NCBI RefSeq assembly: GCF_018294505.1
Contig: NC_057801.1
Coordinates: 840,976,807-841,040,806, forward strand
Source of the DNA: Triticum aestivum
Taxonomy: Eukaryota; Streptophyta; Magnoliopsida; Poales; Poaceae
Direction of reading: 5' to 3'
DNA length: 64,000 nt
The notes under the pieces are model-generated. The model did no database searches. It worked only from the letters and a program-made list of their open reading frames with translations, and had not been told where the DNA came from. Of this stretch, positions 44,150-56,485 are shown one piece after another (positions within the stretch are counted from its first letter, which is position 1; each line of letters begins with the position of its first letter). Position numbers and translations under genes: made by a program.

Positions 44150-46950
44150 ACTCATATTTGTTTCTACCTAGGGTAGGGAGTGATCATACTCATGTTATGT
44201 GGGACTCTTGTGTAGATCGAAAATTAAGCAAGAGTAACTTCAAGTTTGAGAAATAGTGGCTTACGAGGCCTTATGTTAAAGAGATAGTATTTAAGGATTG
44301 GTCTACTAGACCCAACAACTCTAATGGATATCTGGCAAAACAAGGTGATATTGTTTAGGAAGCTTGCTAAAGGGTGGAGTGCCAACCTGGAGGCTTCCCT
44401 TGGGAAACATAATAAGTTTTTAACGGAGGAGTATGACATGTTTGATATCCAAATTGTGTCTGGCAATATATCTTTTGATGAGAGGAATAGGATGGATATT
44501 ATTCTAGTAGAACTTAATAAGGTTTGGAATAACAAAGAGATTACAGCTAGGCAGAGATCCTTGGATAGGGACATCATGGAAAGCGATAGGAACACTGCCT
44601 ACTTTAGTATTATAACTAATCAGAGGAGAAGGAAAATGATGATTAATGTGCTATATGGTCCTAATAAACCAGGTAATGCGGAGATAAAGAAAGTTGTTGC
44701 AGATTACTACAAAGATGTATTTAGATATGAACCTATACCTGACATTCCTCTTAGAGATGATTTTTATGGCCCTGAGGAGAAAATCACTGAAGAGGAGAAA
44801 GTTAGGTTAAAAGTCTAGGTTTTCTAAGGAGGAAACCAAACATGTTATCTTTCATACACACTCTGATTGTGCCCCTGGGTCTAATGGATGCCCTTTTTAT
44901 CTTCTAAAAATTTCTCGGACATCATGAAAGTAGATCTTGTAGCCATGTTCGAGGCCTGGTTTGAGCTTGATTTAGACATCTTTAAGGTTATTTTCACTAT
45001 GATTGCTCTGATCCCAAAAGAGAATTATGCTAGAAACATGTAGAAATTTAGACCTATTCGTCTCCAAATTGTTGTTTTAAAATTTTTGCTACAGTTCTTA
45101 AAAATAGACTAGCCGCTCTAATTAGTAGAATAATTTTTGAGCATCAATTTGCTTTTGTTAGAGGCATGTTTATTTTGGAAAGTGTGGTTACTGCAAAGTA
45201 GTTCATGTCGTGCATTTCACTAGCCAAAAAGGTTTGGTCTTTAAAATTGATTATGAGAATGCTTAAGATAAGGTCAACCTACACTTTCCGTATGAAATAC
45301 TCGCCTTAGGGGTTTTGGCAATAGATGGATAAATTGGATTAGGAAAGTCACTCAACAACAATATGTGGGTTTTAAAGTCAATGGTGAGGAGAGTGGTTTT
45401 TTTCATTAATGGCAGGGGGCTTAGGGAGGGAGATCCTTTGTCCCTGTTGCTTTTTAATTTAGTCATTGATGTTTTTGCTAGGATGTTGGTTGAAGGTTGA
45501 TATGTTAGGTTAGTTTAAGGTTTATGCCGAATTTTTTTTGTCATGGTGGGGTGGTTTGTCTGGAATATACAGATGACATTGTGCTGTTTTTTGGATACTG
45601 ATAAGAGAGTTTCTCCTAATCTCAAATGGGCATTGACCTGTTTTTGGGTAGTATGTGGTATGTGTGTTAATTATCATGAAAGTGAGTTAGTGCCCATTAA
45701 TCTAAAGCCTAAGGAGGTTAAACCTTTTTTTAGATATTTTGAAATGCATCCAAGAAAGTTTTCATATTAAACACTTTGGATTGCCTTCACATTTTGATAA
45801 GCTGAAACGAGAGGGGTTGCAACCCCTCATAGATAGAATGCTTGCTGGGATGGCATGTTGGAGGGATAAATGGCTTTCATTACTAGTAGAGTTACTCTAG
45901 TTTAGTCTTGTTTGTCTAGTATCCCCATTTACATGTTTTCTTTCTTAAATGTCCAAAGTGTGCTGTTTTTTTAGATAAATATTGGTTAGTTTAATGCATG
46001 TGGAGTGAAATTGATGGGGAGCAGAAGATCCATCTAGCTAACATACCTCTGTCTGTATGAAAAATGAATATGGGGGAGTGGGCATCCATAATATCCAAGA
46101 CCTTGACATTTGCTTGATTGGCTCATGGATCAATAGATACACATTAGGTCATAGATACTAAATATAATACTAGAATCCCAAATGTTCTTTGCTGCATCAT
46201 CCCATCGCTCCTAGTTTTGGAAGTGAGTTATGTGGGCTAGGAAAGCTGTCAAATTTGGTTACAAATGGCAGCTAGGGGATGGTAAATATATCTTATTTTT
46301 GGAAGATAAATGGTTTTATAATTCTCCTCTAGCTACACATTTTGGGATTTCTACTTCAAGAAAAATAAGATAATCATGACCTCTGGGATGAAGACTATTA
46401 AGTACTATTTCCGTAGAGCATTCTTGAATGAGCTTATCTACCAATGGTTTGTGCTTGAAGGTATAGTTAGATTATTGTCTTCTCTGAACCAAGAGAGAAT
46501 CTAACAGGACCGAATGAGTCTAAAGGGGTGTACTCCTCTAAATCATTATATGCTATTGTGAATTTTAAGGGAGTACAACCAAACTTTTTGCCTGTTGTTT
46601 GGCATCTCAACTTGCCACCCAAAGTTTAGGGGTTTCTCTAGCACTTTTGTCAGAATAAAATCATGACCTATGAAAATCTAAGAAGGGACGGGGGCTAGCC
46701 AAGCCTTAATGGAGTGTGTATGTTGTTTTGAGATAGAATCTATATACCATCTTTCCTTTAAATGCCTTATGTCTAAAGTAGTTTGGGCTAATGTTATTGA
46801 AATTTTTAGTGTTGATATTATACATTTTACTTCTTTATCTTGCTGGCTATGCAACAGGAAGTTTTTGCATTTGACTGTAGCTTCTTTAGTTGTCCCGTGG
46901 GGACTATGAAATACTAGGAATGCTATTTTTTCAATAGGTCTAAATGATCT
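44150..46950 (+). pseudogene. LINE retrotransposon remnant 1
   Basis: Plus-strand pieces in LINE order: an endonuclease tail and linker (NGYLAKQ, then MDIWQNKVILFRKLAKGWSA at 44324), a long open part to 44818 (SDRNTAYFSIITNQRRRKMM), then polymerase motifs in several frames: GDPLSLLLFNLVIDVF near 45430, YTDDIVLFF (the YADD-type catalytic box) near 45565, and a Cys-containing zf-RVT part (ECVCCFEIESIYHLSFKCL, 46712). Stops and shifts occur throughout, so it is inactive. It lies between the F-box gene and LINE remnant 2. A 3' tail was not located. Confidence 0.75.
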
Positions 46951-47224
46951 TCTATTAAACATGCCTGTCAACAAATAATGATGTATTGGAGGATCGTCGG
47001 ACAAAAGAAAATCTTAGGATGGAACTGGCATGGTATGCTTTCGAACACAACATATTTTGAGTTCATGGAGCTCCAAGGTCGGATTGTTGCAGATTTGTTT
47101 TTCCTTTCAGTGTCTCATTTGACTTGTCCGGACGATGAGCTATGTTGTACTTTATCTTTTGATTCCATGTTTGTAGTGAAGAGTGATGGTCAGGCCGGTG
47201 GCCTCATTTTATTTTAGTTGAACT

Positions 47225-48880
47225 ATTCATCAGCTAATTTTAGTGATATTTTTTTTATGGTTAAGAACATTGTACAATGGGACTTTATGAGTTTTTATTG
47301 TCATCCGGCTTGGTATCCTCTTCATTTGTTTTGGCATAATATCCGTAATTCGCATAAAAGGGAGGTCAACTTTGCGTGGTTGTAGGAGATTTAAGTGAAA
47401 GTTTATACTCTTGTCCGAAAAAGAGTGAGGCAATGCGAGTCCCGATGCAATAATGAAAGATTTATGTGAGTGTCTCATGTAGTGTGGCTTTGAATATTTG
47501 ATTTTGTTGGCGATCCTTTTACTTGGAGAAGAGGCGATGTCAAGGAAAGACTTGATCGGGGCAGTTTGTAATGTGGAATGGGTAAATAAATTCCCACATG
47601 TCACGGCTATCAATGGTAAACATGTGCATTTTGACCATCAGACCTTTGATTTTGTACATTCACAAAATAGTAACTTATTTATTGAACCTTAGTATTGTGT
47701 AAAGCACATTGAAGCTATATGGCTTAAGGAAGAGACTCTTGAGGAAATTGTGAAGACAACATGGGGTAAGGAAAAAATGGCAGGTGTTGGTCTGTCTCTT
47801 GCGGCGCGTACTTGGGTGGTGCGGATTTGCATTCTTGGGATTGTGATATTCTAAAGGCCAAGAAAAGAAGAATTAACAAATTAGGAAAATGAGTTAGAGA
47901 GGCTGAGGCGTGGTTCTATGAATGTCAATTCCCGCTCTAGGCAAAAGAAAATTCTTGTTCTCATTGAGAATCTTTTGGACCAAGAAAAAGAACTGGTTAC
48001 AGAGAGGGCGAGCAAAATGGCTGATGCATGGGATCACAATAGTTCTTTTTTTCATAATGCTGCTATGACTAGAAAAAAGAGGAATATTATTAAGAAACTT
48101 CTAGATAACTCGGGGGTTTGGAGGCACGGTACGGAATTGAAAGGTCACATCACCAACAATTTTACTAATCTTTTCACTTCAAAACTTTTGTAACCGAGCC
48201 ACGAAGTTTTATCCCTTGTTTGAAGAAGAGTGTCCGTTGACATGAAAAATGCTCTCGTTGCTCCTTACACTGTCGAAGATTCGTTGGTAAGGCCCTTTTT
48301 GTTTTTGTCGATCTAAAAGCTCCAGGGCCAGATGGACTCCATGCTATTATTTATAAGAGATTTGTCGGGACAATATGTTTGAAGACGTTCTACAAGTGGT
48401 AAATGTGTCACTATTCCATTCGGTTGGAATGATATTGTGATTGTTGTGATCCCAAAAATTAATTCTACTCAGAAGGTTACCCAATTTAGGCAGGTAGTTT
48501 GTGTAATGTGGTGCACAAGATTACTGCAAAAATGGTGGTAACTCTTCTGAAGGTTTTTCTGCCAGAGATTATCAGTCGGAACTAAAGAGCATTTGTGCCT
48601 GGTAGAATGACAACAGGCATTGTATTAGTGGCTTGTGGGTGCTTCCATAAAATATAAAAGAGCAGAGATGTCAAAGAGAGTCTGTGTGCTATCAAACTCG
48701 ATATGCAAAAAGCTTATGATTGGGTTGAGCGGCCTTTCTTAAGGAGATTATGTTGAAACTTGGCTTCCGGGAGAATTGCGTCAATTTTATTATGCGATGT
48801 GTTTCAAGCCTTCAAGGGGTTTACAACAAGGAGATCCTTTATCTACTCATCTATTTTAGTATGCAATGTGTTTCAAGCCT
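47225..48880 (+). pseudogene. LINE retrotransposon remnant 2
   Basis: Pieces in LINE order: the endonuclease end (DRAVCNVEWVNKFPHVTAIN near 47550), linker (QKKILVLIENLLDQEKELVT, HNSSFFHNAAMTRKKRNIIK, 47918-48193), a polymerase start (APGPDGLHAIIYKRF near 48320) and GLQQGDPLSTHLF near 48815. It breaks off there, just before the truncated F-box copy. Frames shift repeatedly. It differs from remnant 1 in sequence, so two insertions, or two halves of divergent elements, are involved. Confidence 0.7.
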
Positions 48881-49065
48881 TGGAGGACAACCGGAGCCCG
48901 GAGGCCCCCGCGCCCTTAGGGAACAATGCCTGCCGCCACCGGCAAAGAAGCTGACGAAACTAGCGGCACAGGACATGGGGAAGATTCCAAAGGCGGCTAG
49001 GTTTAAGCCTCCCGGGTCATGAGAGCAAGGTGACATGGGAGTCAATTTACCAAAGGGAAAAACCC
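48880..49065. other. GC-rich spacer of unknown origin
   Basis: About 180 bp with composition unlike the AT-rich LINE before it and the F-box copy after it. A plus frame reads PPPAKKLTKLAAQDMGKIPK, ending with a stop at 49020. No family is recognised. It may be filler DNA at a rearrangement junction. Confidence 0.35.
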
Positions 49066-49069
49066 GCTT

Positions 49070-49517
49070 GGGTTAGAGTTGATGTGTCGTAAGGACTATT
49101 GGAAGTTTCTTGTATTCGAGAAACCTGAGGACCTTGTCCCTGGACGAGTGGTATATTATCGATGACTTCATGGGGCTGGAACCTTACCTGCGAAACTCGC
49201 GTAAACTGGAGAAGCTCACTTGCACTGCTGCAAGGTGCTACTGCTGCTTCTTTCATCAACTATTACCATAGCACAATTTAGTCTGTAATTAATTCTTATA
49301 TGTTGTTCATTAGGTCTCAGATTTTATATTTAAGAAGATGTGGAAACACATTCACACATCTTCTCAGGACCTCATGGATTTCAAGTGCAAAAACCTCAGG
49401 CTTAACGAAATCATATACAAAGATGGTGATGCTTCTATCCACCTACTAGTCAAGTTTTTTATGGGCATGGGGAGGACTCTGCCGAACAAGAAGATCCAAC
49501 TCACTAAAGTCGATTAG
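49070..49517 (+). pseudogene. Truncated F-box copy (exons 2-3 only)
   Basis: Matches the 3' half of the F-box gene: exon 2 counterpart 49075-49225 (ACCTTGTCCCTGGACGAG, GGGCTGGAACCTTACCTGCG), the intron, and exon 3 counterpart from about 49315 to the stop TAG at 49515-49517 (CTCACTAAAGTCGATTAG). Small indels shift the exon 2 frame. The F-box exon is missing, so no functional protein is expected. Similarity continues into 3' flanking DNA to about 49770 (GACCATCTGAG, CCATGAAATTCATTAG), showing a genomic duplication and not a retrocopy, since the intron is kept. Confidence 0.8.
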
Positions 49518-49769
49518 CCAGACCGTGTGTCAATACACAATATTTGTTTGCTATGTTAGTACAGTACGGTGGTGCAGATAATCCATTTTTGAAATGGACA
49601 AAGGATCTTTGTCATCTTATTAATTAGTTAGTAAGAATGAGAGTTCGCACAAACCAAACAAGGGCAAGGAGACCGACGTACTCACCGCATGATCGCACCT
49701 GATATTCCATGTTGGCAGCCGCCCTTGGACCATCTGAGTATGCGTGGGTGTTGCTCCATGAAATTCATT

Positions 49770-50035
49770 AGATTAATATGACAAACTCCAAACTAAGCGA
49801 TGATACAGGTGACAGTGTCACGCACACTTTCGATAAGGTGCCTCATTACACTTACTTCACTAACTAACATGTAGATTAACATGCACACCTAGGTATTACG
49901 AATAAGAAAATTACATCTACAGAGATCAATCATATAGCCTCAGTCAGATTTTAAACATTCGTAACACATGAAAATTACAAGACGGAGTAGCAAGCAAGCA
50001 ACAAGTAAGCACTTAATGTTCTTTGAGTCTGATGA
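49770..50035. other. Pectinesterase 3' flank
   Basis: Short AT-rich interval between the F-box copy and the pectinesterase stop codon (minus strand, 50036). It should hold the pectinesterase 3' UTR. No other feature is visible. Confidence 0.35.
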
Positions 50036-51404
50036 TCAGTAGTAGAACGCTGGGAGCCAATCCTTGCCGTTGATGAAGTCGACGGTGAGGAACTTGGCTG
50101 CCTCCGCCTGGTCTAACTGTCGCGACCATGGCACACGCTGCGATCTCTCGGCCCCCGGCCCCGTGCAGTTGAACTCCCCGAGCATCACGTGTCTGCAAAA
50201 TTAAAGCAAGCACAAACATATTATTGATCATTTCAAGATTTGCAGTTAATTCATCGGTCGGATGCTTGATCGTTGTTTGAATTTGTTTGTGCGTTCGTAA
50301 CGTACTCGGTGCTGCCAGAGAAGTTGTAGTTGGTCCAGCCGGCAGGGTTGACAGTCTTGGAGAGGTAGGTGTCGGCGAAGACGACGCGCGAGTAGGCCTC
50401 GTTGGCGCGGCCTAGGTACACCTCCCCGACACCGTATACCTTCCCCTTGAGGAAGACAAAGCCGCTACTTCCGCTCTCCTCTTTGCGGTCTTGCGCGGTG
50501 ATGGACCCCAGGATCGGCGTCCGCCGGTCGGGCTTCACGAAGATCTCCGCGCACTGGAATATGGACTGGCCACCGCCAAATATGAAGTCGATGTTGCCCT
50601 GGATGTAGCAACTCTCATAGTAGTGGCGGCCAACGCTATCGAAGAGGGTGTGGTGGGGACTGTAGAAGGCGCAATGGTAGAAGGCCACCTTGTCGCCACT
50701 GACCATGGTGGCCACCGTGCGGATCTCCGGGTTGTTCGGCAGCCCCGCGCGCGCCGCGTTCTGTGCACATCTATGAGAATAAGTTCTTCGGACGAAGTTT
50801 TACACACGCTGGCAATTCGAGAATAGGAAGAGAAAGAAGAGGAAAGCAACTAGGAGCGCACCCTGAAGCTAATGCCAAAGACGATGACATTGTCTGCGTG
50901 CACGGCGAACGTGGCCGACTCGGTGTTGTGCGGGGAGGCGGACTCGTAGGAGATGGACGTCCGGCCCTTGCCGTTCCCCCTCACGAAGATGAACGGCTTC
51001 GTCTCCGGAATCACGACTTTCTCCCTGCATCCATACGATAACGCGCGCATTTGTGAAAACCCACCCACACCCAACAAACACACGCCTTCTTCTAGTTGCG
51101 CTGCGTCCACATGAACAAATAATTGTGCGTGCATGCATACGTACGTGTAGACGCCGGCGCGGAGGTGGACGACAACCCACTCGGAGTTGCCGTCCGGCAC
51201 GGCATCGATGGCGGACTGGATGGTCTTGAACTCGTCGTTGGGGCCGACGATCAGCGTGCGCTTGGCGCCGAGCTTAGAGGTGAGGAGGGGCCCGTTGACA
51301 ACATCATCGCTCTTCTTGGCGAGCTTGTTGTGTGCGTCGCAGAGTGACAGCAAGAGGACCGCCGCTGCGGCGAGGAGGAGGAGGAGGCTAGGCTGGGCCA
51401 TCAT
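50036..51404 (-). CDS. Pectinesterase (pectin methylesterase), divergent PPME1/QRT1-like clade
   Basis: Removes methyl esters from cell-wall homogalacturonan. Four exons, all GT-AG: 51145-51404, 50862-51024, 50306-50760, 50036-50192, joined in frame to 344 residues. Residues 1-24 are a signal peptide. There is no inhibitor-like pro-region, so it is a short secreted form. The beta-helix motifs are present: FKTIQSAIDAVPDGN, EKVVIPETKPFI, YIQGNIDFIFGGG with Asp199 (nucleophile position) and YLGRA with Arg259. The usual QDTL motif is replaced by HHTL (His177-His178). From memory, relatives of this clade carry HNTL, so the first catalytic Asp is missing as a group feature. It appears intact. Start at 51404 (MM) or 51401. 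Upstream ATG 51509 would destroy the signal peptide. Confidence 0.9.
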
Positions 51405-51720
51405 GGGGGCGCGCGTGCGTGGGTGTGTTCTGCGAGAATAGCTCGCTGCGCCCCAGGACATTGCCGGGGAAGTGGGGTTGCTAAGAACACGGTGCTCGTT
51501 TATGTCCACTCGCTACTGGTGAACATGCGAAGGCTAGGAGGGCAAGGCGGGGGCATCTTGATGGTTTGCCATGCATGCTTAAAGCTGCCAATGAAAATTG
51601 CTCTTCACTCGATGGATTGTCTGGTGTGGTCTAATTTTGTAACGTGTGGCATTGCGGTATTCTGGTTTAACTTACCCGAGACCAACACACAATATGTCAA
51701 TGCGGTGTGAGGGTAATTTT
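51405..51720. promoter_or_regulatory. Pectinesterase upstream region
   Basis: About 315 bp between the pectinesterase start and a LINE tail. No clear TATA box was found on the minus strand. It should contain the proximal promoter. The LINE fragment just beyond may limit or alter it. Confidence 0.3.
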
Positions 51721-52430
51721 TTTGTTTTTGAAACCAGGCAAAAAACTTGCCATTTTCATTAATTAAGAGTGGAGGTTTAGACATACGCCGCAACACGGCC
51801 AAAAAAAAAGACTACTCTCGTAACATAAGAGTACTCAAATGCTTGGCCCCAGCCAAAGTCCAAAGATGGGCCTCCTCTTTAATTCTCATGACGACAACTG
51901 TGGCCGGAGCCGCAGCGTTGCGAAAAATTCTGGCATTTCATTCCTTCCATATCTCCCATGAGACAAGCATCATAACGGAGGCAAGAGCCTTTCTGTTATG
52001 ATCCGTGTTGCTCACCGCCTTTTGCCCCCAAGTTCGAACCGAAACTTCATTTCGCCAAGTCATTGGTGAGAAATTGTGGATTCCCAGCCAAACGGTAATC
52101 TCGTTCCAAACTCTATTCGTGAATCTACACTGAAATAGCAGGTGGGCAGCAGACTCTTGAACTTGCTTGCAAAGGGGGCAAAGGTTGCAATTGGGCCATC
52201 CCCATCGAGACAAATGATCGGCCGTCCAGACTCGGTTCTGGAGAACTAACCAAACAAAGAACTTGCATTTTGGAGGAGCCCACATGTTCCAGATCATGGA
52301 AGTATTGGAACTGATGGTGAGTCCCACAAATTGCGCTGAGTTATTTACCCAAAACCACCACAGTTGGGGCAAGGGTAACAACTTAATACCACATTTGAGC
52401 CAGGGCACAAAAAACCACCAACTCTGCACC
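51721..52430 (-). pseudogene. LINE 3' fragment (zf-RVT and A-rich tail)
   Basis: A minus frame (51938-52429) reads WAPPKCKFFVWLVLQNRVWT, then NCNLCPLCKQVQESAAHLLF and a CRF motif, the Cys/His zf-RVT region at the end of plant LINE ORF2. A frame change near 51940 is followed by ATVVVMRIKEEAHLWTLAGA, the usual last part. The minus-strand 3' end at about 51721 is A-rich (CAAAAACAAAAAAA), consistent with a 5'-truncated LINE insertion. No polymerase domain remains. Confidence 0.75.
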
Positions 52431-52514
52431 TAACCAATAACACAGAGCACTAATAGTCGACTGAGCTCACATAAACAGTGAACCTGACAGGTTGGGTGCA
52501 CCAGTCAGGCTGAA

Positions 52515-53167
52515 TTGGCATGCATACGTGACAAATATGCCAAGCTGGACATGGGTCCAACCTGTCAGCCTGCCATCTTTTTCTTCTTCCTCCTAATCTC
52601 TCTCTTTCACCGTACGCCACCGCTGGGTAGTGGAGGCCAGAAGGCTAACTTCCCTTGCTCTCCGCCCCGTCGCCCGATCCAGCGAGGCAGCCGTTGTGGT
52701 GCGTCCCCACTACTGCCTCCGGTCTTCGGATCCCGTCGGCCGCCTCTTTCCCCTCTTAATCGACCACCAGATCCCTGCCTCCCTTTGTCGGACCCGTTCC
52801 CGAGAAGCCGTCGGCCGTGCCATTTTTGCTCGGCTCTAGCGTCCATGTGCAGCGGATCAGGCCATCATGGAGAGCAGCACGCTTCTCCCTAGCGACCATG
52901 TGCGGCGCAGGAAGGAATGCTTCGGTGTCCACGGAGGAGTACGCGCTGGTGGCGCCGGAATTGCTGTGCACGGCAGCCGGCGACGCCTCGGCGGTGCGCA
53001 GGGAGGCCCTGGCCATGCCCGTGCGGGCGTGTGCCATGGAGGGCATGTCCGACCGCGGCCACGAGTGCGCCATCGGCGTCCTGGTGGCCATCTACGAAGG
53101 GGAGGCCAAGGACGCATGGTGGGTTGGTGCAGGGCGAGTACTACGCGCATGGTCGGCTCAAGGTCAC
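52515..53167 (+). other. GC-rich gene-like fragment cut off by an LTR element
   Basis: A frame at 52817-53221 contains STEEYALVAPELLCTAAGDA, SAVRREALAMPVRACAMEGM and HECAIGVLVAIYEG, alanine-rich helical text that could be armadillo-like (as in some U-box E3 ligases), but I cannot assign a family with confidence. Reading shifts near 53125 (QGEYYAHGRLKVT continues in another frame). The gypsy LTR begins at 53168 and ends the fragment. Preceding DNA (52560-52810) is Ser/Pro/Arg-rich in all frames. Confidence 0.3.
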
Positions 53168-53637
53168 TGTCGGTGTCAAAACCGGCTGATCTCGGGTAGG
53201 GGGTCCAAGCTGTGCGTCTAAGGATCGATGGTAACAATGGACAAGGGACACATTGTTTACCCAGGTCTGGCCCCCTTAATGGAGGTAAAACCCTACTCCT
53301 GCTTGATTATATTCGAAGGGTATAGGGGTTATAAGAGTTGATCTACCACGACATCGTAATGGCTAAACCCTAGCTCGGCTAGCCTAGTAATGTTAAGATC
53401 CCGCCTTCGGTCTAAGCCCTCTGGTTTATATAGACACCTGAGGTGTTTAGGTTTGTACAAAGTCGGTTTAATAGAAAGGAAATAGTATATCCGGCCACCT
53501 AAACTTGCCATCCACGTATACGGGAGTCCCCATCGGACAAGGGAGGTGGTCTTCTTCCTTGTATCTTGACGACCATTAGTCTGGCCCATGTCCAATAGAC
53601 CGGACGCCCGAGGACCCCTTAATCCAGGACTCCCTCA
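53168..53637 (+). repeat. 5' LTR of a gypsy-type element
   Basis: Begins TGTCGGTGTCAAAACCGG and ends CCAGGACTCCCTCA (470 bp, TG...CA). I recognise this as a widespread Triticeae gypsy LTR type (possibly Fatima-like; the name is from memory). The upstream 5 bp GTCAC would be the target site. The matching 3' LTR is not in the window. Confidence 0.8.
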
Positions 53638-56290
53638 GTAGCCCCTGAATCAATGTTCAATGATGACGTGTGGCGCGCAGATTATCTTCGGCATTGCGAG
53701 GCGGGTTCCCTGAACAATATACATCAGCTTTCCTACATAAAAGAACTGTATTTGGATTTGCATAATTTACACAACCCTTAGCCGCGCAGGCAGGATATTA
53801 AAAAATAGGAACAGTGTCTTTATTGACATCTTTTTTGGCGAAGCGTCAGACTTGACCCTTCAGCGTTTTGAACTGTTTTCACACCCTGTGTTCCGTATTT
53901 CGAGGTCAGGCCCTCTTGGCCCGTCTCGTGAAAACAGAGAACGTGCCACTTATTACAGGATTTCTCATCAATAAGATTTGGGTAATCCAACCATTTACGG
54001 CGCATGCCCACATTGGGAACAGGCGAGTTTCAAGGCATAAGTGGGGGGACGGTTGGCATTTTTACTGCCTATAAGAGGGCAATAGATTTCTCCTCTCTCC
54101 CCCACGCCTTCCAATCTCCTCAGCCTTCCAATCTCCCAAGCTCTTAGTGCCCGAAAGAAAGTTTTCGTCCTCCTTACCACCACCACCTCCTCCGACCATG
54201 GGCGGATCCGATTCCAAGGGCAAGTGGGAGGCCTCCTCCTTCACGGAGAAGGAGATAAAGGATCTCTATAGTGCGGGATACCTAGCCGCAACCATCGCAC
54301 ATAGGCTCCCCACCGAGGGTCAGATCATCCCCACTACAAAGCCCGACAAAAGGGTCGTCTTCCTCCCCCATTTCCTTAGAGGGCTAGGTTTTCCACTCCA
54401 TCCCTTTGTCCAGGGGCTCATGTTCCATTACGAGCTAGATTTCCATGATCTAGCCCCGAACTCTTTCCTCCACATCTTGGCGTTTATTGTCGTGTGTGAG
54501 GCTTTACTCCGCATCCCCCCACACTTTGGCTTATGGCTGAAGATCTTCAATGTGAAGCCAAAGGTGGCTGATGGGCAGCACACGGACCGCGGCGGGGCCA
54601 TGATAAGCAAGCTACCCAATGCCACATGGCCCAAGGGGGCCTTTGTCGAGACCGTCAAGTTTGGGCAACAAGAATGATTCTACATCACCGAGCCGCGCCA
54701 CATCAAGTGGGCGGCGATTCCGGAGTTCAGATCCGGACCCCCCATGAGGCTCATTTCATGGACCGCTAAGGGCCTCGACTAGGGGTCTCAGACGGAGGTG
54801 CATACGCTGCAAACGCGCATCACCAACGTGCTGAGCAAGAACGCCGATCTCACCAATGTGGCGCAGATCATGCTCTTCCGCCGCATTCTACCCTACCAAC
54901 GCCGGACTTCCCCCATGTGGGAGTTCGATCCGGACGAGCCGCGGACTCTGCAGCACTTCCTCGGCACGACACACGAGGGAATGTGGAAAATTCTTTTCAA
55001 GGCCCAGAAGAGCTGTCCCATGGAGACCAAAGACGTCGGTCTTGCCACCAAGAATCCGACCACTCCGGTAAGTGTTAATTTTCCGAAGACATATCTTGTC
55101 TATATATTTGATCAACACGAATCTTATCATCCCACCTCTCTACAGGGCTGGACCAAGAAGTCAGAGTGGATTAAGAGTCCGGCTCCGTTGCCCAAAGACC
55201 CAGCCACTCCTCAACTGGAGGAGATGCTGGTCCCGGCGCCCTACCAAGCGCCGGAGAAGAAGAGCAAAAAGAAAGGCAAGGAGCCCAAGGGTGGGCCCCA
55301 CTGCAGAGGTTCTTCGGACACTGTGTCTGGAGAGACCGAGGCCATCTCACTACTAGGGAAAAGCCTATACACAGAATCTTATCAGCAGCGCGCTTTAAAA
55401 TAAGGTGCTGCTGCTAATTAGCAGTAGCGAGCTCAAGCATAACTCGCTGCTAAAATAAATATAGCAGTAGCGCACCCGCTCAAAGACGCGCTGCTGCTAT
55501 AATTCCCACGAGGCCGCCGCGAGGCTAGTTATAGCAGCAACGCGTTATAACAACGAGCGCTACTGCTACGTAGCATAGTAGCAGCGCATTTTGCCAATAA
55601 GTGCTACTGCTAAGTTTACTACAAAAATTTAGTCCCACCTCGCTCCGTGGAGAGAGTTTCTACCACCTTAAATATGTTACTTCTCAAACTTTGACAAGCA
55701 CTTGGTCTTCATTGAACTCTATGTGTAGAATTTGTGGCTGGAATATGAGTCTTCACCGGTTCCTAAACCGGTGAGGACTCATATTGACAAATCAGATTGT
55801 ACACAAAAAGATCGTTGATGATCAATGTATTTTTGATACATTGAACTAAGTCTATTTTTAGATCCTGACACATAGGAGTAGCGCTTCTTTGTGAAAGGCG
55901 CTGCTGCTAGGTAGTTTAGAAGTAGCGTCTTTCTCTATAGCACGCTACTGCTAAGCCATTCCATCTCTCACCCCCATCTCCTCTATCCGATCCACTCACA
56001 GTCACACACTCACTGGATCCCCTCTCAATCCCCCACGCCGGTCCTCCCCCGTCGCCCCTCCTCCCTCTGTGCCGCCGTTACCTCCTCCTCCTTGCTGGAC
56101 TCGGTACCGTCCTCCTCCTCCATCTTCCCTCCACTCGCCGCTGGCCGGCCCCTCCTCGCTCCGCCTTCCTCCTCTGTCCTCCCTCCACTGGCCGCCGGCC
56201 GGCCCCTCCTCGATTCGCCTTCCTCCTCCGTCCTACTCTCTTCTCCCTCCTCGAGTCGCCCCTCCTTCTCCCTCCTGCCTGCTACATTTT

Positions 56291-56485
56291 GATTTAGTAG
56301 GCTATTTCATATGCAACATTTTGATTTAGTTGATATGATTTAGTTGATTTAGTAGGCTAGTTCATTTAGTTGATTTAGAACATTTTGATTTAGTTGATTT
56401 AGTAGGCTAGTTCATTTAGTTGATTTAGAACATTTTGATTTAGTTGATTTAGTAGGCTAGTTCATTTAGTTGATTTAGTATGCAC
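56291..56485 (+). repeat. 50-bp tandem repeat
   Basis: AGTAGGCTAG recurs at 56351, 56401 and 56451, each followed by TTCATTTAGTTGATTTAG, giving about three and a half units with a 50-bp period. It lies upstream of the B3 gene, probably in its 5' leader or first intron (an acceptor TTTAG precedes the ATG exon). Confidence 0.8.
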
